64,000 bases of DNA from assembly GCA_036399175.1 (NCBI GenBank), contig DASWNP010000048.1, positions 124,001 to 188,000 on the forward strand, in the 5' to 3' direction. Under the pieces are notes generated by a model. The model saw only the letters and a list, made by a program, of their open reading frames with translations. It had not been told where the DNA came from and ran no database searches. Both the position numbers and the translations under genes were made by a program. Origin of the DNA: DASWNP01 sp036399175 (GTDB taxonomy: Bacteria; Acidobacteriota; Blastocatellia; Pyrinomonadales; Pyrinomonadaceae). Positions 18,146 to 26,383 of this stretch are shown piece after piece (positions within the stretch are counted from its first letter, which is position 1; the number at the start of each line of letters is the position of its first letter).

Positions 18146-19615
18146 TTACCGATGACTCGGCAGGACGAGACTTGCGCGCTGCTGCTGCGCGGGCGTGGCC
18201 TGCGGCGTCGCGCCGCCGCGCAGCGATACCTGTCCGAGCCTTGAGAAGTTGATTGACTCGCCTAAGATTCGCGCCGCCTCTTCCGGCGCGTGGAAGCCCG
18301 TAGAGTTTTCCGCCTCGACGAAATCCAGATAAAACTGCGCCTGACGCTGGAAGCTTCGAGCCTGCGCAAGCTCCGCGTCGGGGCGTCCCGACTCGCGCGC
18401 CGCCTTGATGTCGCCTATCAGCTGGACGAGCGCGTCCATCGCAAGGTTGCGCATGCGGAAGGTGCGCTCCTGTAGAGTCTCGACGCGCGCTTTGAGTTCT
18501 TCCTCCGGCCACTTGTGACAGGTCTGGCAGGCGCGGTTGATGTTCAGGAGCGGACTGCGAACGTGGTGGTCGCTGATTTTCAGCGCGCCCTGACGCATGT
18601 AGGGCATGTGGCAGTCGGCGCAGGCGACGCCCGAGCGCGCATGGACGCCTTGGTTGTACATCTCGAACTCGGGATGCTGCGCCTTGAGGACTTCAGCGCC
18701 GCTCTCGGCGTGAACCCAATCCTTGTGCTTCTGCTCCTCGTAGTAGGCCATTATCTCTTCAACCTTGATGCCCTTCGCCCAGGGGTAGACGAGCCGCTTC
18801 TCCTCTCCTTTGAAGTAGTATTCGACGTGGCACTGGCCGCAGACGTATGTACGCATCTCCTGCCGGGTCGCCATCCGGTTGACATCGTAGTTCTCGACGC
18901 CCTGCGCGGCCTTTAGCGCCCGTATGCCCTCCATGAAAGCGGGACGCGTGACGCGTAGCTGCATGGTCTGCGAGTCGTGACAGTCGATGCAGGCGACGGG
19001 GTGAGAGACGAGCTTGCGCGCCTCGAAGTAGGGCGTGCGGTTGAGCTGCTCGAAGCCTTTGAAGATGTCGCCGCCGCCGAGCTGCTTGTAGGTCGTGTAG
19101 ACGGAGGCGTGGCAGTTCATGCATGTGCCGGGCTGCTTCACGACCTGCTGGCGCTCGGTGAAGGTCTGGTCGTCGAGCATGTAGGCGTGGCCGCGCTCTT
19201 CGCGGAAATCTTTGGCGAAGGCGTAGCCCGCCCACATCGTCTTGAGTCGCGGGTCTTCTTCGAGGCGCGACTGCGCGACGATGGAGCGCGGGTCGGCCTG
19301 CGAGGGCGAGCGCGGCACGGCCTCGCTTCCGCCGTAGCGCGTGCGCACCTGATCGACCGTGCGCTGGTAGCCGTCGTACTGCATCGGGAAATTCTTTCCC
19401 CAAATGGCCGGGTCAACCGTGTCGTCCGTCAATTCGACGACGCGGTAGAAAGGATTCTTCGCTTCCTCTTTGCGCTCCATGATGTTGACCAGCAGCGCCA
19501 TGCCGGCGATGGCCGCCAGCATCGAGATGATAGCCGTCACGGCTATCAGCTTGAGAGAGCGAATACGCCCCGGCCTGCTCTTCTTCTCGGACACGTCCTT
19601 GTCGTCTTCAGCCAT
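18146..19615 (-). CDS. nrfA: Ammonia-forming cytochrome c nitrite reductase, catalytic subunit
   Basis: 489 aa. A single N-terminal helix (about 21-46) exports or anchors it. Five haem motifs are present: CMNCH (165-169), CIDCH (209-213), CGQCH (259-263), CADCH (332-336) and CQTCH (363-367). The NrfA hallmark between haems 3 and 4 is KAQH (311-314), the KxQH variant, and RGHAY near 141 matches the active-site Arg region. The first, catalytic haem is CxxCH rather than the CxxCK of E. coli, as in some other NrfA lineages. It reduces nitrite to ammonium with six electrons delivered by NrfH, encoded upstream. The C-terminal 25 residues are low complexity. It is separated from nrfH by 146 bp that contain a hairpin-type repeat. 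Confidence 0.95.
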   Translation of the reverse strand: MAEDDKDVSEKKSRPGRIRSLKLIAVTAIISMLAAIAGMALLVNIMERKEEAKNPFYRVVELTDDTVDPAIWGKNFPMQYDGYQRTVDQVRTRYGGSEAVPRSPSQADPRSIVAQSRLEEDPRLKTMWAGYAFAKDFREERGHAYMLDDQTFTERQQVVKQPGTCMNCHASVYTTYKQLGGGDIFKGFEQLNRTPYFEARKLVSHPVACIDCHDSQTMQLRVTRPAFMEGIRALKAAQGVENYDVNRMATRQEMRTYVCGQCHVEYYFKGEEKRLVYPWAKGIKVEEIMAYYEEQKHKDWVHAESGAEVLKAQHPEFEMYNQGVHARSGVACADCHMPYMRQGALKISDHHVRSPLLNINRACQTCHKWPEEELKARVETLQERTFRMRNLAMDALVQLIGDIKAARESGRPDAELAQARSFQRQAQFYLDFVEAENSTGFHAPEEAARILGESINFSRLGQVSLRGGATPQATPAQQQRASLVLPSHR

Positions 19616-19683
19616 TGAACCTTCCCTGAACGATGTTTAGATTGCTTCACAAAAACGCTTCAAACATGAGCGGAACAGCAACG

Positions 19684-19757
19684 CGGGAGGATGAAAGAAA
19701 GGCAAACTGCTTTCCGCTTTTACTTCCGCCTTCATCCTTCATACTTCCTACTTGCTT
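19684..19757. repeat. Heptamer repeat, imperfect hairpin (CTTCCGC/CTTCATC units)
   Basis: The right half reads CTTCCGC-CTTCATC-CTTCATA-CTTCCTA-CTTGC, a clear 7-bp array. The left half (GGATGAAAGAAAGG region) is only partly complementary, so this copy looks eroded. It occupies the nrfH-nrfA gap. Confidence 0.65.
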
Positions 19758-19761
19758 TTCA

Positions 19762-20214
19762 TTACCTGAGATGGCCGACCGAGCTGTGGCAGCGAACGCA
19801 GGAGAATTCCTGGTTACTGTGGGGCGTTCCCTCAATCGCCGTGACTATCTCCTGATGACACTTGCGGCAAGCCTGCTCCGTTACCTCGTGATTGCGCCGG
19901 GTGATTTGAATCGGGTCGGGGTAGCCGCCGGTCGTGAAATAGAAGGAATGCCAGAATCCGTTGGAGGCTTTGGTCGCATACTTGCCGACGAGGCCGGGCG
20001 GCGTGTGGCAGTCGTTGCAGACGGCGACGGCGCGGTGGCTCGATTTTATCCAGCCGCTATACTGCTCCTCCATGACGTGGCAGTTGGCGCAGGCCGCCGG
20101 GTCGTTCGTCAGGTAGGAATAGCCGCGCGCGTAGATGAAAGTGTAGCCGCCGATGCCGAGGACGACGCCGAAGGCGACGCCGATGATGATGCCCTGAATT
20201 GTCTCTGCTCTCAT
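19762..20214 (-). CDS. nrfH: Cytochrome c nitrite reductase small subunit (quinol dehydrogenase, NapC/NirT family)
   Basis: 150 aa with one N-terminal membrane helix (about 7-29) and four haem motifs: CANCH (42-46), CNDCH (66-70), CRKCH (116-120) and CVRCH (139-143). The first is followed by Val-Met, the CxxCHxM arrangement of NrfH in which a methionine serves the first haem. It passes electrons from menaquinol to NrfA in the periplasm. It is encoded first in the nrfHA operon, with a perfect CRP/FNR-type palindrome and a -10 element upstream. Confidence 0.95.
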   Translation of the reverse strand: MRAETIQGIIIGVAFGVVLGIGGYTFIYARGYSYLTNDPAACANCHVMEEQYSGWIKSSHRAVAVCNDCHTPPGLVGKYATKASNGFWHSFYFTTGGYPDPIQITRRNHEVTEQACRKCHQEIVTAIEGTPHSNQEFSCVRCHSSVGHLR

Positions 20215-20250
20215 CGAAAACTCTTTGACAGTTCGCTCTTGAGTTATTCA

Positions 20251-20290
20251 AACATAATCATGCGGCTATCCGTTGTGACGCAGGTCACAA
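20251..20290 (-). promoter_or_regulatory. nrfHA promoter with CRP/FNR-family operator
   Basis: Bases 20273-20290 read TTGTGACGCAGGTCACAA, a perfect inverted repeat with TTGTGAC arms around four bases. On the minus strand a TATGTT -10 hexamer (20251-20256) begins 16 bp downstream, which puts the site centre close to -40, the class II activator position. The start codon of nrfH is about 30 nt from the predicted transcription start. The TTGTGA-N6-TCACAA core resembles CRP sites and, from memory, the HcpR sites of Desulfovibrio that govern nitrogen-oxide stress genes. Confidence 0.75.
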
Positions 20291-20349
20291 CGGACAGGCG
20301 TCGGCGGGCAACAACTCATAGAAGCCGCCGTTGGAGCGCGCGCAGCAGG

Positions 20350-20898
20350 CTATTTTTTGAGTTGCTCGAAATATTGCTGGCGAAACTTGGAGACTTTCGG
20401 CGCAATCACGGCGCGGCAATAGGGCTGGTTCGGATTCTGCTCGTAATAACGCTGGTGATATTGCTCGGCCTCGTAGAACTCGCCGGCGGGCGCTATCTCC
20501 GTGACAATCGGCGCGCCCCAGAGCTGCGCCGCCTCAAGCTCGGCGACGACGCGCTCGGCAGTCTCTTTCTGCTGCGGCGAGTGATAGAAGATGGCCGAGC
20601 GATACTGCGTGCCGATGTCTGCGCCCTGCCGGTTCAGAGTCGTCGGGTCGTGGACGGTGAAAAAGACTTTGAGAAGCTCTTCGTAGGAGACAACCTGCGG
20701 GTCGAAGGTAATCTGCACGGCTTCGGCGTGGCCGGTCTTGCCGGAGCAAACCTGTTCGTAGGTCGGGTTCGCCGCCGCGCCGCCCGTGTAGCCCGACTCG
20801 ACGCGCTCGACGCCTTTGAGGTCGTCGAACACCGCCTCGACGCACCAGAAGCACCCGCCCGCCAGCGTCGCCGTCTCTCGTCCGTTGGTTTCCTGCAT
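20350..20898 (-). CDS. msrA: Peptide-methionine (S)-S-oxide reductase
   Basis: 182 aa, the usual length. The active-site motif GCFWCVEAVF has the catalytic Cys at residue 16, followed by GVERVESGYTGG and, later, ITFDPQVVSYEELL and DIGTQYRSAIFYH, all typical of MsrA. It repairs oxidised methionine using thioredoxin. It lies upstream of nrfHA on the same strand, but nrfHA has its own promoter, so the two are probably separate units. A -10-like TATAAT (minus strand, 21011-21016) precedes it. Confidence 0.95.
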   Translation of the reverse strand: MQETNGRETATLAGGCFWCVEAVFDDLKGVERVESGYTGGAAANPTYEQVCSGKTGHAEAVQITFDPQVVSYEELLKVFFTVHDPTTLNRQGADIGTQYRSAIFYHSPQQKETAERVVAELEAAQLWGAPIVTEIAPAGEFYEAEQYHQRYYEQNPNQPYCRAVIAPKVSKFRQQYFEQLKK

Positions 20899-21084
20899 AG
20901 CTGATGTAGTCCTCGAATAAGAATAAATTCCCTGAGAATGAATCCCGGGCTAGCCTCGCGGCCTCGTCCGTCGTTTGCCTTCAACTGCTTCGGTTGTTTC
21001 GCTTGGCGCGATTATATCACGAGCGCAGAACACGCCTCGCCGAAGGCGACGGGCTATCGAAGTCTTCCGGCGCGGCGCGCGATG

Positions 21085-21090
21085 TATAAT
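21085..21090 (+). promoter_or_regulatory. TATAAT -10 element upstream of the DUF5996 gene
   Basis: A perfect TATAAT lies 54 bp before the start at 21145, but no good -35 hexamer is visible at the normal distance. A second TATAAT, on the opposite strand at 21011-21016, faces msrA, so the 246-bp gap probably holds divergent promoters. Confidence 0.4.
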
Positions 21091-21144
21091 GCCGACTCGA
21101 CAACAGCAGGCAGACGTTTTCAGCATCTTTGGAAGGTGAAATCT

Positions 21145-22035
21145 ATGGACGCTTCAGCATGGCCGAGTCTTCCGCTCGAAGAATGGAAGGATACTTACGC
21201 GACGCTTCATATGTGGACGCAAGTCGTCGGCAAAATCAGGCTCGCTCAGAGCCCCCTGATAAATCACTGGTGGAACGTGCCGCTCTACGTCAGCCCACGC
21301 GGGCTGACGACCTCCAACATGCCTTACGACTCTCGAAGCTTCGAGATGGAGTTCGACTTCGTCGAGCACAAGCTCGTCGCACGTTGTAGCGACGGCACCG
21401 AGCGAAGTCTCCCGCTCGTCGCGCGCACGGTCGCCGATTTCTACCGGGAGGTGTCGGAGATGCTTCGAGGGCTCGGCATCGAAGTGAAGATTTGGACGAC
21501 GCCGGTCGAGATTGAAAATCCAATCCCGTTCGAGCAGGACGACCGGCACGCTTCTTACGAGGCCGACTACGCCAATCGTTTCTGGCGCATCCTTCTGCAA
21601 ACCGAGCGTGTCCTAACCGAGTTTCGCTCCCGCTTCATAGGCAAGGTGAGTCCCGTGCATTTCTTCTGGGGCAGCTTCGATTTGGCCGTGACGCGCTTCT
21701 CCGGCAGGCGCGCGCCCGAGCGCGAGGGCGCGGATTCCATCACGCGCGAAGCCTACTCGCACGAAGTCATCAGTCACGGCTTCTGGCCTGGCAGCGGCAA
21801 CGTCAACGAAGCAGCCTTCTACGCCTACGCCGCGCCCGAGCCCGCCGGGCTGCCGCAAGCCGCCGTCCGCCCCGCAGCCGCCTTCTACAATCCGCCCACC
21901 GCAGGCTTCATCCTCCCCTACGAACACGTCCGGCAAGCTGCCGAGCCCGAACAGGTCTTGATGGAATTTCTGCAAAGCACCTACGAAGCGGGCGCGACCC
22001 TTGCGAAGTGGGATAGAGACTCTCTCGAAAGGTAA
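21145..22035 (+). CDS. DUF5996 family protein
   Basis: 296 aa from the ATG preceded by GGAAGG; the longer open frame upstream has no ribosome site. The protein begins with WPSLPLEEWKDTYATLHMWTQVVGKIRL and contains HWWNVPLYVSPRG, which match what I know of the DUF5996 family, a group without assigned function. Conserved Trp and His residues are spread over the first 90 positions. No signal peptide or membrane helix is seen. The gene ends with a TAA that is also the first base set of the hairpin element up to 22132. Confidence 0.75.
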   Translation: MDASAWPSLPLEEWKDTYATLHMWTQVVGKIRLAQSPLINHWWNVPLYVSPRGLTTSNMPYDSRSFEMEFDFVEHKLVARCSDGTERSLPLVARTVADFYREVSEMLRGLGIEVKIWTTPVEIENPIPFEQDDRHASYEADYANRFWRILLQTERVLTEFRSRFIGKVSPVHFFWGSFDLAVTRFSGRRAPEREGADSITREAYSHEVISHGFWPGSGNVNEAAFYAYAAPEPAGLPQAAVRPAAAFYNPPTAGFILPYEHVRQAAEPEQVLMEFLQSTYEAGATLAKWDRDSLER

Positions 22036-22132
22036 AGTCTAAAGTCTGGAGTCTGGAGTCTAAAGTCAAAACCGAAGTCCGGCGCGCGGCGCTGACGTCT
22101 GCCTTTGACTCCAGACTCCAGACTTTAGACTT
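22035..22132. repeat. Heptamer-hairpin element, AGTCTGG/AGTCTAA class, between two convergent stop codons
   Basis: The left array is AGTCTAA-AGTCTGG-AGTCTGG-AGTCTAA-AGTC and the right array its complement, GACTCCA-GACTCCA-GACTTTA-GACTT. The core is GC-rich in this copy. It fits exactly between the TAA of the DUF5996 gene (22033-22035) and the TAA of mug (22131-22133, minus strand), with both stops formed at the element's ends. It may serve as a bidirectional terminator. Confidence 0.9.
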
Positions 22133-22679
22133 ATCCGGTTGCTTCGCGTAGCTCACGGAAGAGGCGGGCTAAATCTTTGGGCTGGTAGTGTGCGTTGAGG
22201 CCGCTCGGGTTGGGGAGAATCCAGATGCGTGTGCGGCCGATGGCTTCGTCCTGAAGACCGAGACGCGCGTCGGGGCGCTCGAAGGCGGTTCGATAAGCGG
22301 TGATGCCGAGGACGGCGAGAAACTTCGGACGAAAGCGACGCACCTTCTCCGACAGAAGTCGCCCGCCCTCGACTATCTCTGCCGGTGAAAGCTCGGCAGC
22401 CGTCGCCGTCGCGCGCTCGACGACGTTGGTGACGCCGTAGCCGCTCTTCAATAGCTCGCGCTCGTCGAAGGGCGAGAGCAGTCGATTCGTAAAACCTCCG
22501 GCGTAGAGGGCAGGCCAGAAACGATTGCCGGGGCGCGCGAAATGATGGCCGACCGCGCCCGAATAGAGCCCCGGATTGATGCCGCAGAAGAGCACCTTGA
22601 GGCGCGGCGCTATCACGTCGGGCACGCGCTTTCCTTTCGCGGCCTGTATCTCTTCCCGGGTCGGCTTCCGGTGCTGCAT
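22131..22679 (-). CDS. mug: G/U mismatch-specific DNA glycosylase
   Basis: 182 aa. Motif 1, FCGINPGLYSG (residues about 31-41), and motif 2, NPSGLN near 160, are those of the MUG/TDG branch of uracil-DNA glycosylases, together with FARPGNRFWPALYAGGF. The Asn of GINPG is the catalytic position of E. coli Mug. It removes uracil or ethenocytosine from mismatched DNA. It is convergent with the DUF5996 gene and downstream of an NTF2-like gene on the same strand. Confidence 0.92.
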   Translation of the reverse strand: MQHRKPTREEIQAAKGKRVPDVIAPRLKVLFCGINPGLYSGAVGHHFARPGNRFWPALYAGGFTNRLLSPFDERELLKSGYGVTNVVERATATAAELSPAEIVEGGRLLSEKVRRFRPKFLAVLGITAYRTAFERPDARLGLQDEAIGRTRIWILPNPSGLNAHYQPKDLARLFRELREATG

Positions 22680-22701
22680 CGGCGCTTCCGTCCTTCCGTC
22701 T

Positions 22702-23127
22702 TCACGAATAGTCGAGCACGCCCGTGTGCATCGTCATCTTCCACTCTTCGCCGACCTTTGAATAGACTTTGCAGACACGTCCCTGCCAGTGCTCGAACCT
22801 TCCTTCCGCATCGACCCAGAGTGTATCTATATCGACGACGGCCAGCGCGCCGTCGCCCTCTTTGGAAATCTCGATGCGCTTAATCTCACGGCGGTTATGC
22901 ACGAGGCGGTGCGTGTCGAAAAGCTCCTGCCAGTCGCGCCGCCAACGCTCGCGGTCGAACCTGCCGAGAACAAATATCCAGTCCGAGGGGTCGTGCGATT
23001 GAGGCGTCGGCGGCCAAGGCCAAACCATGTCGGGATGAAAGAGCGAGAGCAGAGCCTCGGCGTCCTGCGTGTCCCATGCTCTGGTCTCGCGTCTCACCAT
23101 CTCCTCTATCTGTCGCTCTGCATCCAT
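22702..23127 (-). CDS. NTF2/SnoaL-like domain protein
   Basis: 141 aa. The pattern of an N-terminal helix (AERQIEEMVRRETRAWDTQD), ALLSLFHPDMVW, and a curved beta-sheet ending in VCKVYSKVGEEWKMTMHTGVLDY is that of cone-shaped NTF2-like proteins. Members range from isomerases to ligand-binding or stress proteins, and the pocket residues here (several Trp, His) do not settle the role. It lies 22 bp upstream of mug and is probably co-transcribed. Confidence 0.72.
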   Translation of the reverse strand: MDAERQIEEMVRRETRAWDTQDAEALLSLFHPDMVWPWPPTPQSHDPSDWIFVLGRFDRERWRRDWQELFDTHRLVHNRREIKRIEISKEGDGALAVVDIDTLWVDAEGRFEHWQGRVCKVYSKVGEEWKMTMHTGVLDYS

Positions 23128-23249
23128 AAACGTTTCGTCCTGTCGCCCTACTTCGACGCGTTCTGCTATTCTAGTCGAGCTTGCGCGAGGACAACTCTCT
23201 TCGAGCGCCCACTCAGCGCCGGATTATAAACCAGCAAGCTCCGCGTCCG

Positions 23250-24629
23250 ATGGCTTTGAGAGAAACAAAAATGTCCGGCCTTTTATCCGGGGCGCGAGAG
23301 CGGCTCGACAGGAAAGGCTTCTTCTTTATTCCGAACCTCGCCGGCGCCGCTCTAATCCTCTGGCTCGTCGCCCCATACTTCGCCAACAAATCAGAGAACG
23401 CCGTCGTCTTCGGCAGATACAGCCCCGGCTATTTCGCCTGTCTTATGGCGGTGTTAATCGTTATCGCCGTCGTCGCTTCAATCGCGCTCGTCGGCGCGGC
23501 GAAGATAAACCGGAGGCTGTTTCTGTCGCTCGTACTGCTCTTCTGCGTCTGCGAAGTGCTGACACGATTGTTCGTCTCCGTGCCGCTTCGCGCCTACGAC
23601 GTGGGGAGCGATTCTCTCAACTACCCGCTCCCATACGTCGTCTTCGGCGGAGAGCCAAACGCCGAAATTCCGGGCAAGGATGAGAGGCTCAATACCCTCG
23701 GATTTCGCGGCACGCTTCCGCCCGCAGAGAAGAGGGACGAGTTCAGGATTATCATGCTCGGCGGCTCGACGGTCTATCTCGGCTTCCCTCTTGAGCGGTC
23801 GCTTCCCGCGCGGTTGGAAGCCCTCTTTCACGCCGACGGCCACGGCAACGTGAAAGTCTATAACTGGGGCCTGCCCGCTTACGTCTCCGGGCAGGAATTG
23901 ACCCTGCTCGCGCATACCGTGCTCGACTACAAACCCGACCTCGTCGTCGTCTACGACGGCGCAAACGACATCATCTTCCCCTACCTCGTCGATCCGCGTC
24001 CCGGTTATCCTTACAGGTGGATAGTCCACGAAGCGGGGCTCGAAGCGGTCAGGCGCTCGCGCTCCGGCATGCTGCCGACGCTGCCGACGCTGGCCGGATT
24101 GATTCGCGCGAGCCGCTTTCTCACCTTCACGCTCACGCTCTTCGGCAACAACAGACTCGACGTTCTGGAGAGAGATTTCGTCGCGCGACAGACCGAGCCT
24201 TTAAAGGCGAAGGTCGGCTTCGGCACTGACGCGTGGAGACAGAAAATCGCTTCCGTCTTCGTCGGCAACCGCGCGAAGATGTGTGCCATCGCGCGCGGCG
24301 CGGGCTTCCGCGTCGCGCTGTTTCTCCAACCCAGCCTCCCGCTCAAGCATCCGCTCGTCGGCAAAGAGCTTACCCTCACCTACTCGCAGGAGGAGCAGTC
24401 GAGCTTTCGTCAAATCTACGGGGACGTTCGACAGCGATTGAAGGAGGCAGGCTCATTCAATCCAGCCGACGCTTGCTACTCCTTCGACCTGAGCGATATT
24501 TTTCTCGATTACGAGCGCGAGGTGTATGGAGACATCGTTCACCTCAACGACGACGGCAACGCTCGCGTGGCGAGCTTCATCTACGCCAGTCTGAAAGAGT
24601 CAGGGCTTGGTGTTGGCGTCAGGCCGTAA
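23250..24629 (+). CDS. Membrane-anchored SGNH/GDSL hydrolase-like protein
   Basis: 459 aa from the ATG at 23250 (23271 is also possible). Three hydrophobic segments lie in the first 120 residues (IPNLAGAALILWLVAPYF and two after it). The catalytic domain follows with block I MLGGSTVYLG (Ser nucleophile near residue 174), YDGANDI (block III Asn) near 235, and DIVHLNDDGNARVA (Asp/His pair) near the end. SGNH enzymes of this layout are often O-acetyl-transferases or esterases acting on surface glycans. It stands alone between divergent neighbours. Confidence 0.78.
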   Translation: MALRETKMSGLLSGARERLDRKGFFFIPNLAGAALILWLVAPYFANKSENAVVFGRYSPGYFACLMAVLIVIAVVASIALVGAAKINRRLFLSLVLLFCVCEVLTRLFVSVPLRAYDVGSDSLNYPLPYVVFGGEPNAEIPGKDERLNTLGFRGTLPPAEKRDEFRIIMLGGSTVYLGFPLERSLPARLEALFHADGHGNVKVYNWGLPAYVSGQELTLLAHTVLDYKPDLVVVYDGANDIIFPYLVDPRPGYPYRWIVHEAGLEAVRRSRSGMLPTLPTLAGLIRASRFLTFTLTLFGNNRLDVLERDFVARQTEPLKAKVGFGTDAWRQKIASVFVGNRAKMCAIARGAGFRVALFLQPSLPLKHPLVGKELTLTYSQEEQSSFRQIYGDVRQRLKEAGSFNPADACYSFDLSDIFLDYEREVYGDIVHLNDDGNARVASFIYASLKESGLGVGVRP

Positions 24630-24652
24630 ACGACGCAGGGAAGCATCGGGGT

Positions 24653-25297
24653 ATGAGTTACGCGGTCAAAGAGATTTATTACACGCTTCAGGGCGAAGGG
24701 GCGAACGCGGGGCGCGCTGCCGTCTTCTGCCGCTTCGCCGGATGCAACCTCTGGAGCGGGCGCGAGGAAGACCGCGCCGAAGCCGTCTGCGATTTCTGCG
24801 ACACGGATTTCGTCGGCACGGACGGCGCGGGCGGAGGGCGTTTCTCTTCGGCTGAAGAGCTGGCCGAGGCCGTCTCCGCCTGCTGGCCTGCGGCGAGCAC
24901 GAACAAGGGCGCGCGGCCTCTCGTCGTCTGCACGGGCGGCGAGCCTCTCTTGCAGCTCGACGCAGAACTCGTCCGAGCTTTTCAGGTGAAGGGATTCGAG
25001 GTCGCCGTCGAAACCAACGGCACGCGACAAGCGCCGCCGGGGCTGGATTGGGTCTGCGTCAGCCCGAAGGCGGGGGCTCGGCTCGCGCTGCTTTCAGGCG
25101 ACGAGCTGAAGCTCGTCTTTCCGCAGGAGGGAGCCGAGCCCGCGCTCTTCGAGCGGCTCGACTTTCGACACTTCTTCCTTCAACCGATGGACGGCGCAGA
25201 CCGCGAGGCCAACACCGAGCGAGCCGTCCGCTACTGTCTCGAACATCCGCGCTGGCGGCTGAGCCTCCAAACTCACAAGCTCATCGGCATCCCTTAA
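24653..25297 (+). CDS. queE: 7-carboxy-7-deazaguanine synthase
   Basis: 214 aa starting at MSYAVKEIYYTLQGEGANAG; the open frame upstream overlaps the hydrolase gene. The radical-SAM cluster motif is the C-x14-C-x2-C form (CNLWSGREE to VCDFC), as in the Burkholderia-type QueE, followed by DTDFVGTDG. CTGGEPLLQ is the SAM-binding GGE motif. It makes the deazapurine ring for queuosine or related DNA/tRNA modifications. No other que genes lie nearby. Confidence 0.95.
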   Translation: MSYAVKEIYYTLQGEGANAGRAAVFCRFAGCNLWSGREEDRAEAVCDFCDTDFVGTDGAGGGRFSSAEELAEAVSACWPAASTNKGARPLVVCTGGEPLLQLDAELVRAFQVKGFEVAVETNGTRQAPPGLDWVCVSPKAGARLALLSGDELKLVFPQEGAEPALFERLDFRHFFLQPMDGADREANTERAVRYCLEHPRWRLSLQTHKLIGIP

Positions 25298-25355
25298 CAA
25301 CCGACAGAAGCGCACTCCGCCCTACAGGCCGCGACCGCCCCGAGTAGCATCAACT

Positions 25356-25544
25356 TCAAGCAGCTTTGCGACGCGGCGCGGCGGCTCTGGCGCGCGGCAA
25401 TCCGAGCCGTTCGCGCAAGCCCGGACAGGCGTCCAACTCCGCGCCGGGGATACACTCGGCGCAGACCCACTTGCCGTCGGAATTGCGCATGTGCAGCGAG
25501 CCGGCGGTCTTGCGGCAAGCCTCGCATTTGAAATCCTTTCTCAT
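25356..25544 (-). CDS. Small zinc-ribbon protein
   Basis: 62 aa with a ribosome site (GGAGAAGAAGAGG) directly before ATG. Two CxxC pairs, CEAC at residues 7-10 and CAEC at 28-31, flank KTAGSLHMRNSDGKWV, giving a treble-clef or zinc-ribbon shape. The tail is Arg/Ala-rich. Function unknown; it is convergent with queE and downstream of the SWIM protein on the same strand. Confidence 0.6.
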   Translation of the reverse strand: MRKDFKCEACRKTAGSLHMRNSDGKWVCAECIPGAELDACPGLRERLGLPRARAAAPRRKAA

Positions 25545-25578
25545 CCTCTTCTTCTCCGAAATCTAAAGGCTTCGACTC

Positions 25579-25920
25579 TCAAGCGGCGCGCGGGCGCTGC
25601 TGCTGCTGTTGCTGCCGGCGCGGGTCGTACTCTTCGGCCAAGTAGCAACGCGCGATGAACTTGAGCACCGCCGAAACGTGCTTGCATTCGTAGCCCGATT
25701 CGGCGTTGCCCCGGTAGATGAAGTCGGCGCAGGTGCAGGCCAGATGCCTCGTCTCGGGGTCGAGAAAGAGGTGATACTGGCGCTCCTCATGCGCCTCCGT
25801 GAAGGCAATCCAGCCGTAAGGCTCGGCCTCGTAAACCCTGACGCGCTCCGAGCGCGCCGCCCGTTCTTCAGCCGGTGTGAAGGAATGTATCTTGCCCGCC
25901 TGCGTCTTCTTCGATGTCAT
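25579..25920 (-). CDS. SWIM zinc-finger domain protein
   Basis: 113 aa from the ATG of MTSKKTQ; a TTG ten codons earlier is possible but less likely. The SWIM signature C-x-C-xn-C-x-H is seen as CTC followed by YECKH in LACTCADFIYRGNAESGYECKH, split here only for citation. SWIM domains bind zinc and occur in DNA-associated or helicase-linked proteins. The C-terminus is a run of six Gln between Arg residues. The role is not known. Confidence 0.68.
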   Translation of the reverse strand: MTSKKTQAGKIHSFTPAEERAARSERVRVYEAEPYGWIAFTEAHEERQYHLFLDPETRHLACTCADFIYRGNAESGYECKHVSAVLKFIARCYLAEEYDPRRQQQQQQRPRAA

Positions 25921-26009
25921 CCGACTTAGTACCTCTCGCCTCAATTTCAAGCGAAAGCATTATAACATGAACGTGGCGTTTGTGGAACAGTGTTTCACGG
26001 ATGATACGA

Positions 26010-26121
26010 AATGGACGATGGACGATAGACCATAGACGATGGACAAATGCGTGCGAGCGATGACGAGAAATGATGAGAAGCGAGCGGTCTGGCCGCCGTC
26101 CATCGTCCACCGTCTATCGTC
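26010..26121. repeat. Heptamer-hairpin element, ACGATGG/ACGATAG class
   Basis: Left array GGACGAT-GGACGAT-AGACCAT-AGACGAT-GGAC, right array GTCCATC-GTCCACC-GTCTATC-GTC, with a 40-bp GC-richer core. It lies in the 463-bp gap between the SWIM gene and cphB. The rest of the gap holds the palindrome at 26126 and no gene. Confidence 0.88.
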
Positions 26122-26125
26122 AAAA

Positions 26126-26147
26126 CTCTGTACCATCACGTACAGAG
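26126..26147. promoter_or_regulatory. Operator-like palindrome upstream of cphB
   Basis: CTCTGTAC-N6-GTACAGAG is a perfect 8-bp inverted repeat, about 237 bp before the cphB start and directly after the hairpin element. Its size and symmetry suit a dimeric repressor. No recognised family consensus came to mind. Confidence 0.45.
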
Positions 26148-26383
26148 AAAACAGTTCGATTAGTGTAAATTCATAGGCGTTAAAACTTCCCCCAATACCG
26201 ATTCTCACGTATCCGAGTTGTATCGGAAGGTCTCTTTCTCTCGGGCGCTGGCTTGCGTTTCTTGAAGAGGGACGTGTCTCGGCGAGAGTTTCGGGCACGA
26301 ATGGAAGATGCCGGGGCGCTCGGGTTCTGGTCGGTTTCCGGAGCGCGGCGGAGTTGAAGATTGAAGCCCGGCGGAGGCTTTTT

